NCBI GenBank assembly: GCA_017537515.1
Contig: JAFYKO010000131.1
Coordinates: forward strand, 1 to 9,301
Source: Clostridia bacterium
Lineage (GTDB): Bacteria; Bacillota; Clostridia; Christensenellales; UBA1242
Length of the DNA stretch: 9,301 nucleotides
Reading direction: 5' to 3'
Below the pieces are notes generated by a model. It made no database searches and was not told the origin of the DNA. It saw nothing but the letters and a program-made list of their open reading frames with translations. Positions 7,545 to 9,301 of this stretch are shown here, one piece after another. How positions within the stretch are numbered: position 1 is the stretch's first letter; every line of letters begins with the position of its first letter. The position numbers and the translations under genes are program-made.

Positions 7545-8617
7545 AAACAGTTGTCGTAGGTATGAGCGGTGGAGTGGATAGCTCTGTTTCTGCTTATCTT
7601 CTAAAGCAACAAGGCTACAATGTCATCGGCCTTTTTATGATAAATTGGGAAGAAGAAAACGACGGGCATTGCACCGCTGAAGATGACTTCGAAGACGTAA
7701 AACGAGTTTGCAATAAGATAGGTATACCCTATTTTTCTGTAAATTATGCAAAAGAATATTATGACAGAGTGTTTAAGTATTTCTTAGAGCAATACAAAAA
7801 AGGCAACACCCCAAACCCAGATGTTTTATGCAATAAGGAAATTAAATTTGGACCTTTCCTCGAACAAGCAAACAAACTTGGAGCGGACTATATAGCCACT
7901 GGGCATTACTGCAAAAAAATTGAAAAGGATGGGAAGTTTTATCTCGCAAAAGCCTCAGATTTAAACAAAGACCAAAGCTATTTTCTTAACCAATTAAACC
8001 AAAAGCAACTCGAAAAAGTTATTTTTCCACTTGAAGATATAGACAAACCAAGAGTTCGTGAAATAGCCAAGGAACTTGAACTATCAACAGCAAGCAAAAA
8101 GGATAGCACTGGGATTTGCTTCATTGGGGAAAGAAATTTCAAGAAGTTTTTGAAAGAGTATTTACCAGCAAAGCCGGGGAATATTGTTACGGAAAACGGC
8201 GAAGTTGTGGGCAAGCACGATGGACTTATGTATTACACCCTCGGACAACGTCGTGGACTTGCGATAGGTGGAAGAAGTGGCGGAAATGGGCAAAGATGGT
8301 TTGTTTTGAGAAAAGACCTTGAGAGAAATGAACTTGTTGTAAGCCAGGGCGAAGGCGATGCACTTTTCTCAAAGGCACTTATTTGCAAGAGTTTCAACTG
8401 GATTCCCGAAATGCCAAATGAGAAAAAGTTTGAATGTTTTGGTAAGTTTAGGTATAGGCAACCCGACCAAAAGGTTGTTGTTGAAATACGAGAAAACGAC
8501 ATTTATATTCAATTTGCAGAAAAACAAAGAGCCATTACGCCCGGGCAATATGCAGTTTTGTATGACACAAACGGAATTTGTCTTGGTGGCGGAGAAATAG
8601 AAGAGGTGATTTATTAA
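7541..8617 (+). CDS. mnmA: tRNA-specific 2-thiouridylase MnmA
   Basis: 358 residues, cytoplasmic. Catalyses ATP-dependent 2-thiolation of wobble uridine 34 in tRNA-Lys, -Glu and -Gln, with sulfur delivered from a cysteine desulfurase relay. The PP-loop ATP-binding motif SGGVDSS is at 9-15. The nucleophile is C97 in NPDVLCNKEIKF and the persulfide-forming partner is C193 in STGICFIG (189-196). GHY (121-123), KDQSYFLNQL (143-152) and the C-terminal YTLGQRRGL (232-240) and AITPGQ (331-336) complete the family set. Full length, with no missing key residue. A very strong ribosome binding site AAGGAGG (7527-7533) lies seven bases before ATG, and the start overlaps the stop of the TM2 gene by four bases. 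No conventional terminator follows; the next 50 bases are GC-rich inverted repeats without a T-run. Confidence 0.97.
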   Translation: MKTVVVGMSGGVDSSVSAYLLKQQGYNVIGLFMINWEEENDGHCTAEDDFEDVKRVCNKIGIPYFSVNYAKEYYDRVFKYFLEQYKKGNTPNPDVLCNKEIKFGPFLEQANKLGADYIATGHYCKKIEKDGKFYLAKASDLNKDQSYFLNQLNQKQLEKVIFPLEDIDKPRVREIAKELELSTASKKDSTGICFIGERNFKKFLKEYLPAKPGNIVTENGEVVGKHDGLMYYTLGQRRGLAIGGRSGGNGQRWFVLRKDLERNELVVSQGEGDALFSKALICKSFNWIPEMPNEKKFECFGKFRYRQPDQKVVVEIRENDIYIQFAEKQRAITPGQYAVLYDTNGICLGGGEIEEVIY

Positions 8618-8676
8618 GTGGCAGTGCCACTATGCCATTGAGCGGGCTTTTAGCTCGGGCGGGATGGCCAGCCGGC
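8618..8676 (+). other. GC-rich inverted-repeat patch directly after mnmA
   Basis: Immediately after the mnmA stop lies a near-palindrome GTGGCA-G-TGCCAC (8618-8630). A nested hairpin follows: GCCAT (8634-8638) with ATGGC (8664-8668), enclosing CGGGC (8643-8647), loop TTTTA, GCTCG (8653-8657, one G-U pair). The patch ends in GCCGGC (8671-8676). It is far richer in G+C than its surroundings and has no T-run, so it is not a standard terminator. It may act as a 3'-end stabiliser or be a relic of a repeat element. Confidence 0.55.
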
Positions 8677-8710
8677 GAGTTAGGAGTTAGCAGTTAGGAG
8701 TTAAGGTTTA
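8677..8710 (+). repeat. Left arm of inverted heptamer array (GAGTTAG x4)
   Basis: Four adjacent heptamers: GAGTTAG (8677-8683), GAGTTAG (8684-8690), CAGTTAG (8691-8697), GAGTTAA (8698-8704), followed by GGTTTA (8705-8710). The inverted counterpart is at 9047-9087. The innermost 13 bases, GAGTTAAGGTTTA (8698-8710), match 9047-9059 perfectly as an inverted repeat. Confidence 0.85.
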
Positions 8711-8774
8711 ATTGAAAATACCTCGTTGAAATGCTATCTTTATTACACAAAAACAAGCAAAATTAAGAAAAATT

Positions 8775-8813
8775 AAAAAATGTTAAAAAAAATGTTAAAA
8801 AAAGTAAAATTTT
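8775..8813. promoter_or_regulatory. Phased A-tracts, probable UP element or curved DNA
   Basis: A6 (8775-8780), A8 (8785-8792) and A7 (8797-8803), each separated by TGTT, then A4T4 at 8806-8813. Tract centres are about 11 bases apart, close to one helical turn, which is known to give intrinsic curvature. The block ends three bases before the -35 box at 8816, where an alpha-subunit-binding UP element would sit. Confidence 0.55.
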
Positions 8814-8815
8814 AG

Positions 8816-8844
8816 TTGACTTTGTGAATTATGTTTGTTAAAAT
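8816..8844 (+). promoter_or_regulatory. Strong sigma-A-type promoter driving the structured RNA
   Basis: -35 TTGACT (8816-8821, 5/6), 17-base spacer, -10 TAAAAT (8839-8844, 5/6) preceded by TG at 8836-8837 (extended -10). Predicted transcription start is at about 8851, the first base of the hairpin at 8851-8871. The start close to the 5' end of the folded region supports plus-strand transcription. Confidence 0.72.
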
Positions 8845-8850
8845 GCAAAT

Positions 8851-9004
8851 AATAGAGTAGAAAACTCTATTTGGAAACACCCAAACCGGCAACGTAAGTT
8901 GCCCAATGACTGCGGTTCTAACCGCCCGGGCGGGCTTGCAGGCAGTTTGAAACAGGTTTCAAACGCCTATGCAAACTCCGCCCGTTGGGTGCATTACACC
9001 CAAA
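8851..9004 (+). ncRNA. Candidate structured RNA: four-way junction with alternative closing helix
   Basis: Hairpin P0: 8851-8858 with 8864-8871 (8 bp, loop AGAAA). Closing helix P1: CACCCAA (8878-8884) with TTGGGTG (8985-8991). Inside it, P2: GGCAAC (8888-8893), GNRA-type loop GTAA, GTTGCC (8898-8903). P3: GCGGT (8912-8916), loop TCTA, ACCGC (8921-8925). P4: CGGGCGG (8927-8933) with CCGCCCG (8978-8984), TTGCA (8936-8940) with TGCAA (8970-8974), GGC (8941-8943) with GCC (8965-8967), GTTTGAAA (8945-8952) with TTTCAAAC (8957-8964), loop CAGG. That makes about 49 base pairs, all Watson-Crick. P4 abuts P1 with no gap, allowing coaxial stacking. A second CACCCAA at 8997-9003 can capture 8985-8991 instead. 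It fits no RNA class I recognise. It could be a free small RNA or the leader of the ORF at 9115. Confidence 0.62.
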
Positions 9005-9046
9005 AAACAAGAGCAGTAGGCAGGAAGTAGGAAAAAGGTTTTAAAA

Positions 9047-9087
9047 TAAACCTTAACTCCTCACTCCTAATTCCTAACTCCTCACTC
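9047..9087 (-). repeat. Right arm of inverted heptamer array (five units)
   Basis: Read on the minus strand from 9087: GAGTGAG, GAGTTAG, GAATTAG, GAGTGAG, GAGTTAA, then GGTTTA. This is the same unit as the left arm with one extra copy. On the plus strand it presents CTCCT at 9057-9061, 9064-9068 and 9078-9082 and TTCCT at 9071-9075, all upstream of the AAGGAG at 9100-9105. Arm-to-arm span is 411 bases (8677-9087). No target-site duplication is visible at the outer edges. Confidence 0.83.
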
Positions 9088-9114
9088 AAAAAAACTTATA
9101 AGGAGATAAAAAAT

Positions 9115-9301
9115 ATGTTGAATAAGTCAATCATTTTAGGTGCAAAACCCTTGATTTTAAAAGCCAGTTCCCTCGGGGGGGAGGGGGTATTTAGGACTCC
9201 TTTAACCTCGCAAAATAACCGCCATAGAACGCATAAAAATGCGTTCTATGGCAATCCTCAAAGCAACAAAAATTCAAGCAGTTTTGCTTTTATTTATAAT
9301 A
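9115..9301 (+). CDS. Partial ORF of unknown function, runs off the window
   Basis: ATG 9115 follows AAGGAG (9100-9105) with nine bases between, a strong initiation context, and the frame stays open for 62 codons to the window edge. The first residues, MLNKSIILG, resemble the start of single-stranded DNA-binding proteins (typically MLNKVILIGR). The similarity ends at codon 9, after which the translation is Ser/Asn-rich and unlike any family I know. The frame passes through a G7 run (9175-9181) and a perfect 14-bp inverted repeat (9221-9252), both unusual in coding sequence. It may be a genuine small gene, a leader peptide, or an ssb gene interrupted by a repeat; the 3' end is not in the window. 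Confidence 0.3.
   Translation, partial: MLNKSIILGAKPLILKASSLGGEGVFRTPLTSQNNRHRTHKNAFYGNPQSNKNSSSFAFIYN
9221..9252. repeat. Perfect 14-bp inverted repeat with AAAA loop
   Basis: GCCATAGAACGCAT (9221-9234) and ATGCGTTCTATGGC (9239-9252) are exact reverse complements around AAAA. No T-run follows directly, so it is not a standard terminator. A second, weaker hairpin, AAGCA (9276-9280) with TGCTT (9285-9289), lies just downstream and is followed by TTATTTAT. Candidate roles are an operator for a dimeric regulator, a repeat-element core or part of a termination region. Confidence 0.8.

Noticed and set aside
8731..8766. Eleven-codon ORF starting at ATG 8731
   Set aside because: No ribosome binding site and AT-rich non-coding composition.
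8945..8964. CRISPR-like palindromic repeat (GTTTGAAAC...)
   Set aside because: Present once, with no spaced copies and no cas genes; it is the tip of stem P4.
8878..8991. Cloverleaf resembling a tRNA (7-bp closing helix, several arms)
   Set aside because: It is 114 bases long, has no CCA-proximal layout, no anticodon arm of normal size and no T-loop at the right position; GGTTCTAACC is only superficially T-arm-like.
8985..9010. Rho-independent terminator from the alternative hairpin 8985-9003
   Set aside because: The hairpin is followed by A-rich sequence, not by T residues, on the plus strand.
8851..9301. Retron-like msr/msd RNA followed by a reverse transcriptase
   Set aside because: No conserved branching-G context follows the closing helix, and no reverse transcriptase motif is visible in the ORF at 9115; the window ends too early to say more.

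Overview
The window reads as chromosomal DNA from a low-GC Firmicute, most likely an uncultivated member of the Clostridia; this placement is inference. The evidence is an AT-rich sequence with strong AAGGAGG-type ribosome binding sites, a large SRP RNA with an Alu domain (typical of Bacilli and Clostridia), a standard genetic code (TGG for Trp, TGA used as a stop at 7542-7544), and a set of typical Firmicute housekeeping genes. No phage gene, transposase or CRISPR array is visible.

Layout. 1 to about 225: SRP RNA, whose 5' end is probably cut by the window edge. 345-4961: an apparent operon from a clear extended -10 promoter, holding a HEPN-like plus CBS-domain protein, a divergent isoleucyl-tRNA synthetase whose HIGH motif has become GIHH, and an RluA-family pseudouridine synthase. 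4979-6793: oligoendopeptidase F. 6790-6966, minus strand: a 58-residue cysteine-rich protein with its own promoter and an optimal ribosome binding site. 7017-8617: a zinc-ribbon/TM2 membrane protein translationally coupled to the tRNA 2-thiouridylase MnmA. tRNA and translation functions (ileS, rluA-like, mnmA, SRP RNA) dominate the recognisable genes.

8618-9301 has no confident gene but is densely structured. A GC-rich inverted-repeat patch follows mnmA. Two inverted arrays of degenerate GAGTTAG heptamers (8677-8704 and 9053-9087) bracket phased A-tracts, a near-consensus promoter (8816-8844) and a sequence that folds into a compact four-way-junction RNA (8878-8991, with an extra 5' hairpin at 8851-8871). 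The 3' strand of the closing helix can pair instead with a second copy of its partner at 8997-9003, giving a switch-like alternative. The right array carries CTCCT blocks complementary to the ribosome binding site of an ORF that starts at 9115 and runs off the window. This block is the best candidate for an undescribed element; the cysteine-rich small gene and the GXHH synthetase come next.
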